From IMG/VR virus record IMGVR_UViG_3300042260_000111, positions 1-43,739 of that record: a stretch of 43,739 nt of DNA, one strand, 5' to 3'. Source of the stretch: a virus. The notes beneath the pieces were generated by a model. The model was not told the origin of the DNA. It saw nothing but the letters and a program-made list of their open reading frames with translations, and ran no database searches. A program made the translations under genes and the position numbers. This document shows, one piece after another, positions 27,479 to 34,499 of this stretch (position 1 is its first letter; every line of letters begins with the position of its first letter).

Positions 27479-27625
27479 ATGATAAAGAAGACATCAGGAG
27501 GCTACAAGTTAGTCTCCAAAACAACTGGACGCAACCTAGGAACTGCTAAGACTAAGGCAGGTATAGAAAAACGTGAAAAACAAGTGAATTATTTTAAGTA
27601 TATTGCGTCGAAAAAGAAGAAATAA
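27479..27625 (+). CDS. Small basic protein (48 aa)
   Basis: It overlaps no gene and lies 1 nt after the giant protein stop. The sequence pattern KKTSGGYKLVSKTTGRNLGT then KREKQVNYFKY resembles a short basic family that recurs in many phages and ends in a Lys run. No catalytic motif is visible. Start and stop (TAA 27623-27625) are clear, and the next gene begins 1 nt later. Confidence 0.65.
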   Translation: MIKKTSGGYKLVSKTTGRNLGTAKTKAGIEKREKQVNYFKYIASKKKK

Positions 27626-27626
27626 T

Positions 27627-28091
27627 ATGAGTCTATTAGATATTCAAAAGGCTACCGTTCAGAAACAAGCCTTTGGTAAATTAATGAGTGACTACTCAAT
27701 GCCAGAAGGGGAGAACGAATCAGGTGAGTCACCTCAAGAAGAGTTGTTATGCGAGATGTTAGAAGCATCTGCGCAGGCAAAAGTTTTCCATTGGCAAACT
27801 TCTTCTTTTGCAGAACACGATGCACTAGGAGATTTTTATGAGGAATTCAATCCTTTAATGGATAAATTCATTGAGTCTTACCAAGGATGCTATGGTCGTA
27901 TTATGCTAGGTTGTGATATGGAAGTGAAGCCATACACAATGGACGCTCCAATGACATTTATGTCTTCATTTAAAGACTATGTATCAGGAGAAGCTAGAAT
28001 GTTAGTAATGGGTAACACTGCCTTATTAAACATCTTAGACGAGATTAAAGCATTAACGGAGCAAACATTATACCGCTTAACTTTTAAGTAA
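27627..28091 (+). CDS. Ferritin/Dps-like phage protein (DUF5856-like)
   Basis: 154 aa from ATG 27627; the longer open frame upstream starts at TTG inside the previous gene and is less likely. The motif AKVFHWQTSSFAEHDALGDF (His55, His64) followed by LMDKFIESYQGCYGRI is the hallmark of a Dps/ferritin-like phage family found also in T4-type phages. These are four-helix proteins; metal or DNA binding is suggested, but a ferroxidase site is not proven here. It sits among small virion-region genes. Confidence 0.75.
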   Translation: MSLLDIQKATVQKQAFGKLMSDYSMPEGENESGESPQEELLCEMLEASAQAKVFHWQTSSFAEHDALGDFYEEFNPLMDKFIESYQGCYGRIMLGCDMEVKPYTMDAPMTFMSSFKDYVSGEARMLVMGNTALLNILDEIKALTEQTLYRLTFK

Positions 28092-28092
28092 T

Positions 28093-28239
28093 ATGAAAAA
28101 TGGGTTATACGCTAATATTCACGCTAAGCGGAAACGAATTGAAGCTGGTTCTGGAGAAAAAATGAGAGCTCCTGGAGCTAAGGGTGCGCCTACAGCTAAA
28201 CAGTTTAAGCAAGCGGCTAAAACAGCTAAGAAGAAATGA
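28093..28239 (+). CDS. Small basic phage protein, MKNGLYANIHAKR type
   Basis: 48 aa, coupled to the next gene by ATGA (28236-28239). The head MKNGLYANIHAKRKRIEAGS and the tail KGAPTAKQFKQAAKTAKKK are a recognisable short family in many tailed phages. The function is unknown. The charge suggests DNA or RNA binding. Confidence 0.7.
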   Translation: MKNGLYANIHAKRKRIEAGSGEKMRAPGAKGAPTAKQFKQAAKTAKKK

Positions 28240-28547
28240 TTAACGATTCTATCAAGAACAAGTTAGAGAAGTACGGTCTATCAGGCGTAAACAAGCCTAA
28301 GAGAAGTACTCAGGGTGGTAAGTCTCATATTGTCCTAGCAAAGGAGGGAGACCGCGTTAAACTTATTCGCTTTGGTCAGGCAGGGGTTAAGACTAACCAA
28401 ACTGCAGGTCAACGTGAGGCGTTTAAATCTCGTCACGCAAAGAACATTGCGAAGGGGAAGATGAGCGCGGCTTATTGGGCAAACAAAGTAAAATGGTCTC
28501 CAAGTAAAACAGCATCCCCATCTAAGAAATGGGTTAAAGGTTCATAA
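28236..28547 (+). CDS. Small basic phage protein, DUF6321-like
   Basis: 103 aa. The signature RVKLIRFGQAGVKTNQ, then REAFKSRHAKNIAKGKMSAA and YWANKVKW, matches a common family of short tailed-phage proteins often found beside structural genes. The C-terminus SPSKKWVKGS is basic. The gene starts inside the stop of the previous one (ATGA). Function not established; virion association is inferred from position. Confidence 0.7.
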   Translation: MINDSIKNKLEKYGLSGVNKPKRSTQGGKSHIVLAKEGDRVKLIRFGQAGVKTNQTAGQREAFKSRHAKNIAKGKMSAAYWANKVKWSPSKTASPSKKWVKGS

Positions 28548-28549
28548 TT

Positions 28550-29062
28550 ATGTTATCTAATCTATCAGATTTATTATTTAGTAGAGTAGACCCTGACCCA
28601 GTTCAGGCGCCTGCTACGTCACATACTTCAATGGTGGGTATGTCACCTCAGTCACAAGCTCAGGCTTCAGCACCAATGCCGCAAGCTAAGTACTTGCAGG
28701 CAGGACAACCTGTTAGTCAGTTCAATGCTGTAACAGCTAATATGAGCGCAGGTAATCCTACAGGAGCTGTCGCTGAAGACAAATACAAAGCATTGCTTAA
28801 AGGAGATTACACTTCATTAAACCCTAAAGACTTTGGAGGTTCATCTGAGAAAGCTTTTATGGCAGAATCTGATGCAATGAAGTTTAAGCGCTCAAGAATG
28901 AGAGATGGAATCTCTGAAGCGGAACTCAATAAGATGTTGTATTTTAGAGAGCAAGCAGATGAGAAAAGAGCTGAGCTTATGCAGTCAGGCAACTTGTCTA
29001 GAAAGCAAATCGATGACAAGGTAATCCAGCATCTAAAGTCACTTGGATACTCTGGATACTAA
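28550..29062 (+). CDS. Hypothetical protein with Gln/Ala/Pro-rich N-terminus
   Basis: 170 aa. The first half is low-complexity (SPQSQAQASAPMPQAKYLQA) and the second half is helical and charged (SEAELNKMLYFREQADEKRAEL), ending SLGYSGY. No family is recognised. Its last codons overlap the HNH gene in a region with the direct repeat TGGATACT-C-TGGATACT. Probably a virion or assembly protein by context. Confidence 0.65.
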   Translation: MLSNLSDLLFSRVDPDPVQAPATSHTSMVGMSPQSQAQASAPMPQAKYLQAGQPVSQFNAVTANMSAGNPTGAVAEDKYKALLKGDYTSLNPKDFGGSSEKAFMAESDAMKFKRSRMRDGISEAELNKMLYFREQADEKRAELMQSGNLSRKQIDDKVIQHLKSLGYSGY

Positions 29063-29525
29063 ACCACATAAACGTAACTGTCCTGTATGCCAAAAAGAAC
29101 TTGGATATAAGGATATTTACGAAAGGAACAGGTCAGTCAAAAACAACCTGCCCTGCAAACCTTGCTCTAGTATTTTAAAGAACCATAAAGGTTATTATCA
29201 AGAAATAGAGATAGCTTGGTTTAATGCTAAAGTCAGAAGGGCTAAGCAAAGAAGTTACGAGTTTACAATTACAATAGAAGATATTTGGGACATCTACATC
29301 GCGCAGGATAAAGTCTGTGCCTTGTCTGGTGTCCCAATTGATTTTAAGGGTACAGCATCTTTGGACAGAGTCGATAATTCACAGGGGTATGTGCGCGAGA
29401 ATATACAGATAGTTCACAAGGACGTTAACTATATGAAGTACACCTACTCTCAGGATTACTTCATAAAAATGTGTAACTTAGTGGCTTCAAAACATAATGT
29501 TGAGCGTGATGAAGAAATCAGCTGA
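29043..29525 (+). CDS. HNH endonuclease with N-terminal zinc finger
   Basis: Up to 160 aa. A Cys4 finger (CPVC at 13-16, CKPC at 38-41) precedes an HNH-type core: CALSGVPIDF, ASLDRVDNSQGYVRENIQIVH, then NYMKYTY. In this branch an Asp stands where the first His usually is. Such enzymes are often free-standing mobile nucleases. No ATG or GTG starts the frame: the first options are TTG 29043 and CTG 29052, both inside the previous gene. The end overlaps the next gene. The start is uncertain. Confidence 0.75.
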   Translation: MDTLDTKPHKRNCPVCQKELGYKDIYERNRSVKNNLPCKPCSSILKNHKGYYQEIEIAWFNAKVRRAKQRSYEFTITIEDIWDIYIAQDKVCALSGVPIDFKGTASLDRVDNSQGYVRENIQIVHKDVNYMKYTYSQDYFIKMCNLVASKHNVERDEEIS

Positions 29526-29778
29526 GTACTACAAAAAGAATCCTGAAAGTTACGCTAAGAAATTAGCGTACGATAAGAAGCATAACGCTAAACCAGAGCA
29601 ACGCGCGAAGAGAGCGGAGTTAGTAAAGGTTAATCGCGAGCGTGGCACATACGGCAATGGAGACGGCTTAGATGCATCTCACACTAAGAAAGGTATTGTG
29701 ATGAAGAAAGCTTCTGTTAACAGAGCTTCTAAATCAGATACAGCTGGCGACAGACGTGCGCGCGGAGGCAAGAAGTAG
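29509..29778 (+). CDS. Small basic phage protein, MKKSAEYYKKNPES type
   Basis: 89 aa from ATG 29509; an upstream ATG at 29497 is possible but the family usually begins MKKSAEYxKKNPE. The body is extremely basic (KHNAKPEQRAKRAELVKVNR, ending SDTAGDRRARGGKK). This is a recurring short family in tailed phages, of unknown function. It is the last plus-strand gene; its TAG (29776-29778) directly abuts the minus-strand stop. Confidence 0.7.
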   Translation: MKKSAEYYKKNPESYAKKLAYDKKHNAKPEQRAKRAELVKVNRERGTYGNGDGLDASHTKKGIVMKKASVNRASKSDTAGDRRARGGKK

Positions 29779-29919
29779 TTACTCCTTATCTTCTCCTAGG
29801 AAATCCTCTCCCTTGTAATCAGGATGATTCTTCTGCATATATTCTATGCCCTTAATCCAGTTGTAGGTTATAACATAAAAGATGCCAAAGCCTATAATTA
29901 GAGCGAATAGTACTGTCAT
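29779..29919 (-). CDS. Small membrane protein (46 aa)
   Basis: ATG at 29919 overlaps the stop of the upstream gene as ATGA; TAA is at 29781-29779. The product begins MTVLFALIIGFGIFYVITYN, a single membrane helix, followed by a charged tail (MQKNHPDYKGEDF). It is the last gene of the minus-strand unit and abuts the plus-strand unit with no spacer. Function unknown; small inner-membrane effectors of this type are common in early phage regions. Confidence 0.6.
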   Translation of the reverse strand: MTVLFALIIGFGIFYVITYNWIKGIEYMQKNHPDYKGEDFLGEDKE

Positions 29920-30158
29920 AGCTTCTCTATTTCTTGTCTAACTTCGTCCCAATAGTTTAATATTGCCACAAGTTTATGGTCTTCTAAATTAGAAGCAACC
30001 ACCATGAATTCAAATATTTCAACTATTTCATCCACTGCAATTATTGCGCATCTCTTAGCGTCCAACTCGCTTGCATAATATTCTTCCCCTACTGCATCTG
30101 TTCCAAGATATAAGGTGAACTTCCTTACAAGTTCTTTTGCTTTTTCTTTTGGTGTCAT
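29916..30158 (-). CDS. Tandem paralogue, KEKAKELV family, copy 1
   Basis: 80 aa, helical and acidic. It shares the head KEKAKE-(L/M)-V, the core AK(R/Q)CAIIAV(D/K)E and the tail EVRQEIEKL with its upstream neighbour. The DNA around the two stops is almost identical for 30 nt. Coupled on both sides by ATGA. The function is unknown; such helical early proteins are widespread in Bacteroidetes phages. Confidence 0.75.
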   Translation of the reverse strand: MTPKEKAKELVRKFTLYLGTDAVGEEYYASELDAKRCAIIAVDEIVEIFEFMVVASNLEDHKLVAILNYWDEVRQEIEKL

Positions 30159-30391
30159 AGCTTCTCTATCTCTTGTCTAACTTCCATAAAATAATCATAA
30201 AGGGCATCATTAGTCCAGATTGAAATCTTTAGTAGCTCTTTTACTGCAATTATTGCGCATTGTTTAGCTTGTCCCCAAGCCTTGTATTCCATTGAAACAC
30301 TACCTAATGGAGGATTATACCACGCTTCATTAGGGGTAGTCTGATAGAATGCATCTACCATCTCTTTAGCCTTCTCTTTTGCTGGTCTCAT
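30155..30391 (-). CDS. Tandem paralogue, KEKAKELV family, copy 2
   Basis: 78 aa. Same head, CAIIAV core and EVRQEIEKL tail as the 29916-30158 product, with a different middle (NEAWYNPPLGSVSMEYKAWG). Both genes keep the 18-nt word ACTGCAATTATTGCGCAT on the plus strand. It starts in the stop of the 30388-30543 gene (ATGA). Unknown role. Confidence 0.75.
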   Translation of the reverse strand: MRPAKEKAKEMVDAFYQTTPNEAWYNPPLGSVSMEYKAWGQAKQCAIIAVKELLKISIWTNDALYDYFMEVRQEIEKL

Positions 30392-30543
30392 CTTCTTTTA
30401 ATGTAATAAATCTTTATTCCAAAGCTTAGCCAAGAAAACGTTAAGCTACCTTGATAAAGCCAATCCCCCATACCCCATTTGTACCAAGTGATGGCTGGCA
30501 AGAATTCAAAAATGGTTTCTAACCTTACAAATTCTATTCTCAT
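30388..30543 (-). CDS. Small aromatic-rich protein (51 aa)
   Basis: Too short for common cut-offs but locked in by ATGA overlaps at both ends (30540-30543 and 30388-30391). The product is rich in Trp, Tyr, Phe and Leu (FEFLPAITWYKWGMGDWLYQ) and ends in KIYYIKRR, so it may be membrane-associated. No family is recognised. Confidence 0.6.
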   Translation of the reverse strand: MRIEFVRLETIFEFLPAITWYKWGMGDWLYQGSLTFSWLSFGIKIYYIKRR

Positions 30544-30779
30544 TTCTTTTCCCTTAATTTATTTAATCGCTCCGCTAAGCTTTCCCTATTCTTAAGAATG
30601 CGATTCTGTATCTCATCCCAATGTTTGTAGCTGTCCATCCTATCCTTGTTATGGTACACCTCGCGCTTAATTTCCTCGGCAACGAATAATGCTATCGTAT
30701 CCGTTTTTACGCTACAGGGTAAATCTAATCTATGGATTCTATTCTCTAGCTCCCATAGCTCCATATCTTGGTATCTCAT
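30540..30779 (-). CDS. Hypothetical helical protein
   Basis: 79 aa, charged, helical (YQDMELWELENRIHRLDLPC, NRESLAERLNKLREKK). ATGA-coupled upstream and downstream. No motif or family recognised. Confidence 0.65.
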   Translation of the reverse strand: MRYQDMELWELENRIHRLDLPCSVKTDTIALFVAEEIKREVYHNKDRMDSYKHWDEIQNRILKNRESLAERLNKLREKK

Positions 30780-31300
30780 TGTAATAAAGTTGATTCGTAT
30801 AATACTTTCTTGTCTAAGCCCTCCTTTTTAGGCGCCTCGTACATTTTCATTACATCCATCGCTTTAACGAAGTACGCCTCAAATATGGTGCCTTCTTCAA
30901 TGGATACTAAGGCTAAGAAGTCTTTGTTAGAAGGGTTAATTGTCACGGGGTCGTTAGGTTGAAACACCCAACTAACAGGGTACACTCCCATTGCAATACA
31001 AGACTTAACGTGAATCTTTGCATCCCCACAAGTAATGTCAGCGTCGTACGACTTCTTCTTAGCAGAGTACACCATAATATCTGGCATTGTCGCATCCTTA
31101 CCATCTCGAAGCAGGTAATTCCAAACGGCAAACTCAGCCATCTTACCTATATAAATGTCAGCTATAATCTTCTTTACATCTGACTGATTGCGCTCAGCAT
31201 ACTTTTGAATGTTTGTATTGAACACTTGCTTTGAAAACATATCCGCCAGCTTCTCTTGGTAGGTGTCAGGCGCGATAAGCTTTAGTCTCTTTAGTTGCAT
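30776..31300 (-). CDS. Possible PD-(D/E)xK-like nuclease
   Basis: 174 aa. The central part reads GKMAEFAVWNYLL, then MPDIMVYSAKKKSYDADI, then AKIHVKSC. This spacing (helix with Glu, strand with Asp, strand ending xxK) resembles a PD-(D/E)xK restriction-type fold, with His where the second acid usually lies. The weak motif makes this tentative. Its start overlaps the RusA-like gene by 35 nt, placing it in a DNA-processing neighbourhood. Confidence 0.5.
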   Translation of the reverse strand: MQLKRLKLIAPDTYQEKLADMFSKQVFNTNIQKYAERNQSDVKKIIADIYIGKMAEFAVWNYLLRDGKDATMPDIMVYSAKKKSYDADITCGDAKIHVKSCIAMGVYPVSWVFQPNDPVTINPSNKDFLALVSIEEGTIFEAYFVKAMDVMKMYEAPKKEGLDKKVLYESTLLQ

Positions 31301-31667
31301 ACGATAAAATATGTACGGTTAACTTATAATGTTTTTTCCCTAGGCTCTCATCAGGATAAATCTGGATTCCCTTGCAGAACTTCTTAGAGTCGTCTACTAT
31401 GTAGTGAGCCTTCTTCATAGTATCCTCAAGAATCTTAATCATAGGCACAGTATTGCTGGCGTCTAAGCGACTATTGAAGTATAATGTGATAATATACTTG
31501 TCAATCTTTTTAGCGCGCTTAGGAAGCAATTTAAGGAAGAGGTTAGACCAAAACTCTTTCTCCTTGTTACGGAACGACCAGTGTCTATTCGCGTACCATT
31601 TGTTAAGAGATAGGTCAACCCCTTCCCATTCTAATTCAATTCTTGCAATCTCTTCGTCTATTACCAT
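31266..31667 (-). CDS. rusA: RusA-like Holliday-junction endonuclease
   Basis: 133 aa. The RusA pattern is visible: NKWYANRHWSFRNKEKEFW near the N-terminus, then RLDASNTVPMIKILEDTMKK with Asp69, Asn72 and Asp82, then HYIVDDSKK with Asp92-Asp93. RusA resolves Holliday junctions as a dimer and uses conserved acidic residues of this type. The length fits the family (about 120-140 aa). It is TAATG-coupled to the repressor-like gene upstream. Confidence 0.75.
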   Translation of the reverse strand: MVIDEEIARIELEWEGVDLSLNKWYANRHWSFRNKEKEFWSNLFLKLLPKRAKKIDKYIITLYFNSRLDASNTVPMIKILEDTMKKAHYIVDDSKKFCKGIQIYPDESLGKKHYKLTVHILSYATKETKAYRA

Positions 31668-31897
31668 TAGTGGATTCTTAGTGTCTTCTCACCAACGGTT
31701 AAGTTGACATCTAGAGCTATTGGGTGACCATTGGCGGACAAGTTTCTAACCATCTTGCCTAGGAGATTAAATCCTATGCCTCGTTGATTGTTCTCAAGTC
31801 CTGATATCTGCTGAACGGTATTGAATCCCGCCTCTCTAGCAAATACTGCCTGTGTCATTCCAAGTTCAGTTCTAATTTCTTTGATTATGTTTATCAT
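31667..31897 (-). CDS. Cro/C1-type (XRE) helix-turn-helix regulator
   Basis: 76 aa from ATG 31897; a TTG at 31915 would add six residues. The motif IRTELGMTQAVFAREAGFNT followed by QISGLENNQRGIGFNLLGKM is a standard XRE helix-turn-helix. A short C-terminal extension follows. A regulator of the early region or of the switch to late genes is likely. It overlaps the start-proximal 45-aa gene by 26 nt. Confidence 0.8.
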   Translation of the reverse strand: MINIIKEIRTELGMTQAVFAREAGFNTVQQISGLENNQRGIGFNLLGKMVRNLSANGHPIALDVNLTVGEKTLRIH

Positions 31898-32009
31898 CTT
31901 CTTTCTCTTTGGCAAACTTAGCTTTCGCTGAGTCTATCTTTTGGCGGTGTAGGCTGTACAATTGTGTACCTATATTATCCCACACCTGATTGAATGTTCT
32001 ATTTTCCAT
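31872..32009 (-). CDS. Small hydrophilic protein (45 aa)
   Basis: ATG 32009 overlaps the upstream TAA (TAATG); TAG is at 31874-31872, inside the regulator gene. The product is MENRTFNQVWDNIGTQLYSL then a charged helix rich in Lys and Asp. No family recognised. Coupling supports it as a real gene. Confidence 0.5.
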   Translation of the reverse strand: MENRTFNQVWDNIGTQLYSLHRQKIDSAKAKFAKEKEDDKHNQRN

Positions 32010-32479
32010 TATGATAGGGTTACTCTGATTGATGTTGAACTACTCTTAGCGGGTGGGAAGTATTCCATTGTCTCGCCTGTTTCCTCGTCAACTAATGTTG
32101 TCTTAGATTTAAGTGTTTTAGCAAAGGTCTCAATATCCTTTAGGCGCTTAGTCTCCGCATCTACGCGAGCCTTTTGTTCTGTCCAAGCTTTTGTTTCAGA
32201 ATAGTCAAACTTGCCTGGAGAATCTACCGCCTTCACCGTTGCTCCTAGTACATTAGCTTCATTTCTGTCGTATGTTTCTAGTTCAGTAATAGCAAAGTCC
32301 TTAAGACCCTTCTCTAACTCCTCTAGCAAGAATATGTACTTTCTACATAATGCTAGGTCTTTTAGAGGTTCTCCGCCATTGTAAGCCATATCCTCAAGAT
32401 ATTGGCTCACAATGTTTGTCATTTCTCTTTTGTCAGCGGAGACAATTGTACTTTTCTTTAGTGTCGCTAATTCGTTCAT
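32009..32479 (-). CDS. Helical protein next to SSB, unknown
   Basis: 156 aa from ATG 32479, which lies 1 nt after the SSB-like stop; the longer open frame runs back into that gene and is not needed. The product is mostly helical (MTNIVSQYLEDMAYNGGEPL, WTEQKARVDAETKRLKDIET) and ends with Ser-rich residues. No family is recognised. The position between SSB-like and HTH genes suggests a role in recombination or replication. Confidence 0.65.
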   Translation of the reverse strand: MNELATLKKSTIVSADKREMTNIVSQYLEDMAYNGGEPLKDLALCRKYIFLLEELEKGLKDFAITELETYDRNEANVLGATVKAVDSPGKFDYSETKAWTEQKARVDAETKRLKDIETFAKTLKSKTTLVDEETGETMEYFPPAKSSSTSIRVTLS

Positions 32480-32480
32480 C

Positions 32481-33197
32481 TTAGAAAGGTAGTTCGCTTG
32501 AGTCAGCTGGTTCGTCAAATGCAGGAATAGATGATTCTTGCGGAGGCATAATAGGCTCAGGCTGGCTTGCAACAGCTTCCTCTGTAGAAGCATTAGCGTT
32601 CGCCTTGCGCTCTTTAAAGAATAAAGCTAAGCCATCGTACTTTTCATCAGACGATTTACTAACATTTGCCTCAATCTCATCCCCGATTTCAAATACAGGG
32701 ACGTGATACTTAACAGCTCCCTTCTTCTCTTCCTTAGAACCTGTTACCTTAACATAGTTAGTCAACAACTTCTTTCTATTGTCGTTAGCGAATGTAGACC
32801 AAGCGCCAAGAGCTGATGCCTTTAATGCAAAGTTTACAATCTCTCCGCCTAATTCAGCGTATAAGCTAACGTGGTAATCTCCTCCAGCCGCGTTGACCGT
32901 TGGCTTGATTTCTTGGTAGAATCCTTCAGCAATTACTCTGTTCTTTGTTCTTACTGTTAGCACCTCTGCCTTAGTATTCTTTACCTCGTTAGCGTAGATT
33001 CCTGCCTTAGCATTCTCGTCCCAACCCTTGATTGTAGAGAACTCATCGTAGTGGATAAACTTGATAGGTAGCGCCATAACGGACTTGCCTTCTGCTTTCT
33101 TATCGAAAACTTTGAAACCTTTCTCGTCTGATGACCAAGTTAGGTACTTTGTTACTGGTGACTGCGCGGTCGCAGTGTGTGCATCTGAACGTGCCAT
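32481..33197 (-). CDS. SSB-like single-strand DNA-binding protein
   Basis: 238 aa. The N-terminal 165 residues are beta-rich with aromatic and basic positions (KGFKVFDKKAEGKSVMALPI). The C-terminus is a disordered Pro/Glu region ending DSSELPF, which matches the acidic -DxxxPF tips by which SSBs recruit partner proteins. Length and order fit phage SSBs of this host group. The leader has AATTAAACCAAACAAATA before the ATG. Confidence 0.7.
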   Translation of the reverse strand: MARSDAHTATAQSPVTKYLTWSSDEKGFKVFDKKAEGKSVMALPIKFIHYDEFSTIKGWDENAKAGIYANEVKNTKAEVLTVRTKNRVIAEGFYQEIKPTVNAAGGDYHVSLYAELGGEIVNFALKASALGAWSTFANDNRKKLLTNYVKVTGSKEEKKGAVKYHVPVFEIGDEIEANVSKSSDEKYDGLALFFKERKANANASTEEAVASQPEPIMPPQESSIPAFDEPADSSELPF

Positions 33198-33215
33198 ATT
33201 TTTTATTTGTTTGGT

Positions 33216-33461
33216 TTAATTAACTGATTCGTAAGTCATTTCAAAAATGTCGGGCTTGCAAGGGTAAAACTCTCCCTTAACACCCTTGATGATATAATCA
33301 CCTTTACTTGCCAACATATCGCCCTCAAGTGTTTCGATAACTACTCCTGTAAGTGGGTGAGACTTTATTTTATCACCACAAAATTCTAACAAAAGGTCTA
33401 TGTTATCTTCTACTAATTGAATTGCTTCAATTACTACTGGCTTTTTTCTGTATTGTGCCAT
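33216..33461 (-). CDS. PGDYG-domain-like small protein
   Basis: 81 aa. MAQYRKKPVVIEAIQ at the start and GDYIIKGVKGEFYPCKPDIF near the end fit the small PGDYG-type phage family (here KGDYI). No biochemical role is settled for this family. The leader repeats TTAAACCAAACAAATAGA before ATG. Confidence 0.75.
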   Translation of the reverse strand: MAQYRKKPVVIEAIQLVEDNIDLLLEFCGDKIKSHPLTGVVIETLEGDMLASKGDYIIKGVKGEFYPCKPDIFEMTYESVN

Positions 33462-33475
33462 TCTATTTGTTTGGT

Positions 33476-33652
33476 TTAATAATTTACTGGTTCTGGAATT
33501 TCGAATTGTGTCAAGAAGACTGCTCTATTTGTGAGTCTGTCGATTCTGCGTTGAACTCTTGACTTTAATGCACCTCGTCTGGTGTAATTGTTTTGGTCGT
33601 TTACGAGTACCTCAGCCTTGCTGATTACGTCGCTGTAGCGTGTTTTTCTCAT
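33476..33652 (-). CDS. Small basic protein (58 aa), first gene after promoter
   Basis: ATG at 33652, TAA at 33478-33476. The product is basic and helical (MRKTRYSDVISKAEVLVNDQ, KSRVQRRIDRLTNRAVF). It is the first reading frame behind the perfect minus-strand promoter (33703-33673), with the leader AAATCAACCAAACA before ATG. Its stop lies in the leader of the next gene. Function unknown. Confidence 0.6.
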   Translation of the reverse strand: MRKTRYSDVISKAEVLVNDQNNYTRRGALKSRVQRRIDRLTNRAVFLTQFEIPEPVNY

Positions 33653-33672
33653 TGTTTGGTTGATTTCTTTAA

Positions 33673-33703
33673 CAAAGATACGGGATAATATTTATAAAAC
33701 AAA
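33673..33703 (-). promoter_or_regulatory. Bacteroidetes-type promoter, minus strand
   Basis: Read on the minus strand: TTTG (33703-33700), 19-nt spacer, TATCTTTG (33680-33673). The -7 box and spacer are identical in form to the promoter at 2204-2234. It lies directly downstream of the terminator at 33712-33744, so it restarts transcription for the SSB, RusA and regulator genes. Confidence 0.75.
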
Positions 33704-33711
33704 TAGTTTAC

Positions 33712-33744
33712 AAAAAAAGATAGCCCGCATAACAGGCTATCTTT
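33712..33744 (-). terminator. Intrinsic terminator, minus strand
   Basis: Minus strand: a perfect 10-bp stem AAAGATAGCC (33744-33735) / GGCTATCTTT (33725-33716) with a 9-nt loop, followed by four further T residues. It ends the transcript from the MazG-like gene just before the next promoter. Confidence 0.8.
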
Positions 33745-33778
33745 AACACACAATGAAATCAAATCAACAACTATTCGC

Positions 33779-34126
33779 TCAATGTTTTTTGCTTGGTTGG
33801 GTAACGTACTTATAAGTAACAATTTCCGCGCCATCGTAAAACTTGACTTCATTTTCTGCCCTTGTGTCATTCTTGTAGGCAGATAATTCTTCTTCTAACT
33901 TAATCACATCCTTTTTTAATCGAGTAAGGTACACTAGCGCGTCCATTAACTCTTCTCTCAGGTGTTGTGCCCATTCAGATACTGACAAATCTGTCCTGTC
34001 CATATCAGTTCCATACTTATCGTACCCTTTCTTGGCTCTATCACCAAACTCTTTTATGATTTCAAATACTACACTATCTGTGAATGTAGTTACTTGTTCA
34101 ACTTCTTCTTTATTATAAGACTCCAT
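33779..34126 (-). CDS. MazG-like (all-alpha NTP pyrophosphohydrolase-like) protein
   Basis: 115 aa from ATG 34126; ATG 34144 would add six residues and more overlap. The segment RAKKGYDKYGTDMDR then WAQHLREELMDALVYLTRLK contains the EExxD helix typical of MazG-like phage proteins, which hydrolyse NTPs or dNTPs. Only one metal-binding helix is obvious, so enzymatic activity is not assured. It is followed by a terminator. Confidence 0.6.
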   Translation of the reverse strand: MESYNKEEVEQVTTFTDSVVFEIIKEFGDRAKKGYDKYGTDMDRTDLSVSEWAQHLREELMDALVYLTRLKKDVIKLEEELSAYKNDTRAENEVKFYDGAEIVTYKYVTQPSKKH

Positions 34127-34499
34127 ACTTCTCGAATATTTCATTTACTTCTTTAACACAATTATCTTGAGCCTCTTTATCTTCTAACTCAGCTATTCTA
34201 GTTGCAATGGTATAGAACCTGTCTGCTTGTTTAGACGCAACTACCATCATATCTAGGTAGTGAGCATATCCATTATTCCAGTCCTTATCCTCATCAGGGA
34301 CATCTTCTTTAGGAATAACTTTCATTAGACTAGATGTTTGCCTATCAATCTCAGACATAAATAACTTAGATGTCTTCTTGATGTTATGCATATAAAGATT
34401 AGTTGGCATAATCTTCAATTCAATGAAGTCGTAAAGACTCATACACTTTGCATAGTACTCAGCTAGATTTTTAGCTTCTTCGTCTGTTAATTTTCTCAC
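34113..34499 (-). CDS. Hypothetical helical protein, GTG start
   Basis: 128 aa. The start is GTG at 34499, overlapping the upstream stop as GTGA. The product is helical and acidic (ADRFYTIATRIAELEDKEAQ). No motif recognised. The A/C-rich leader before the GTG also encodes the end of the upstream protein (NQPTT). Confidence 0.65.
   Translation of the reverse strand: MRKLTDEEAKNLAEYYAKCMSLYDFIELKIMPTNLYMHNIKKTSKLFMSEIDRQTSSLMKVIPKEDVPDEDKDWNNGYAHYLDMMVVASKQADRFYTIATRIAELEDKEAQDNCVKEVNEIFEKYGVL

Noticed and set aside
30646-31183. Plus-strand frames opposite the early genes
   Set aside because: Peptides rich in Ser, Leu and Ile typical of antisense shadows; the minus-strand frames are ATGA-coupled and hold recognisable motifs.
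32009-32593. Long form of the 156-aa gene starting at 32593
   Set aside because: The extra 38 codons lie within the SSB-like C-terminal tail in another frame; ATG 32479 sits 1 nt after the SSB stop.
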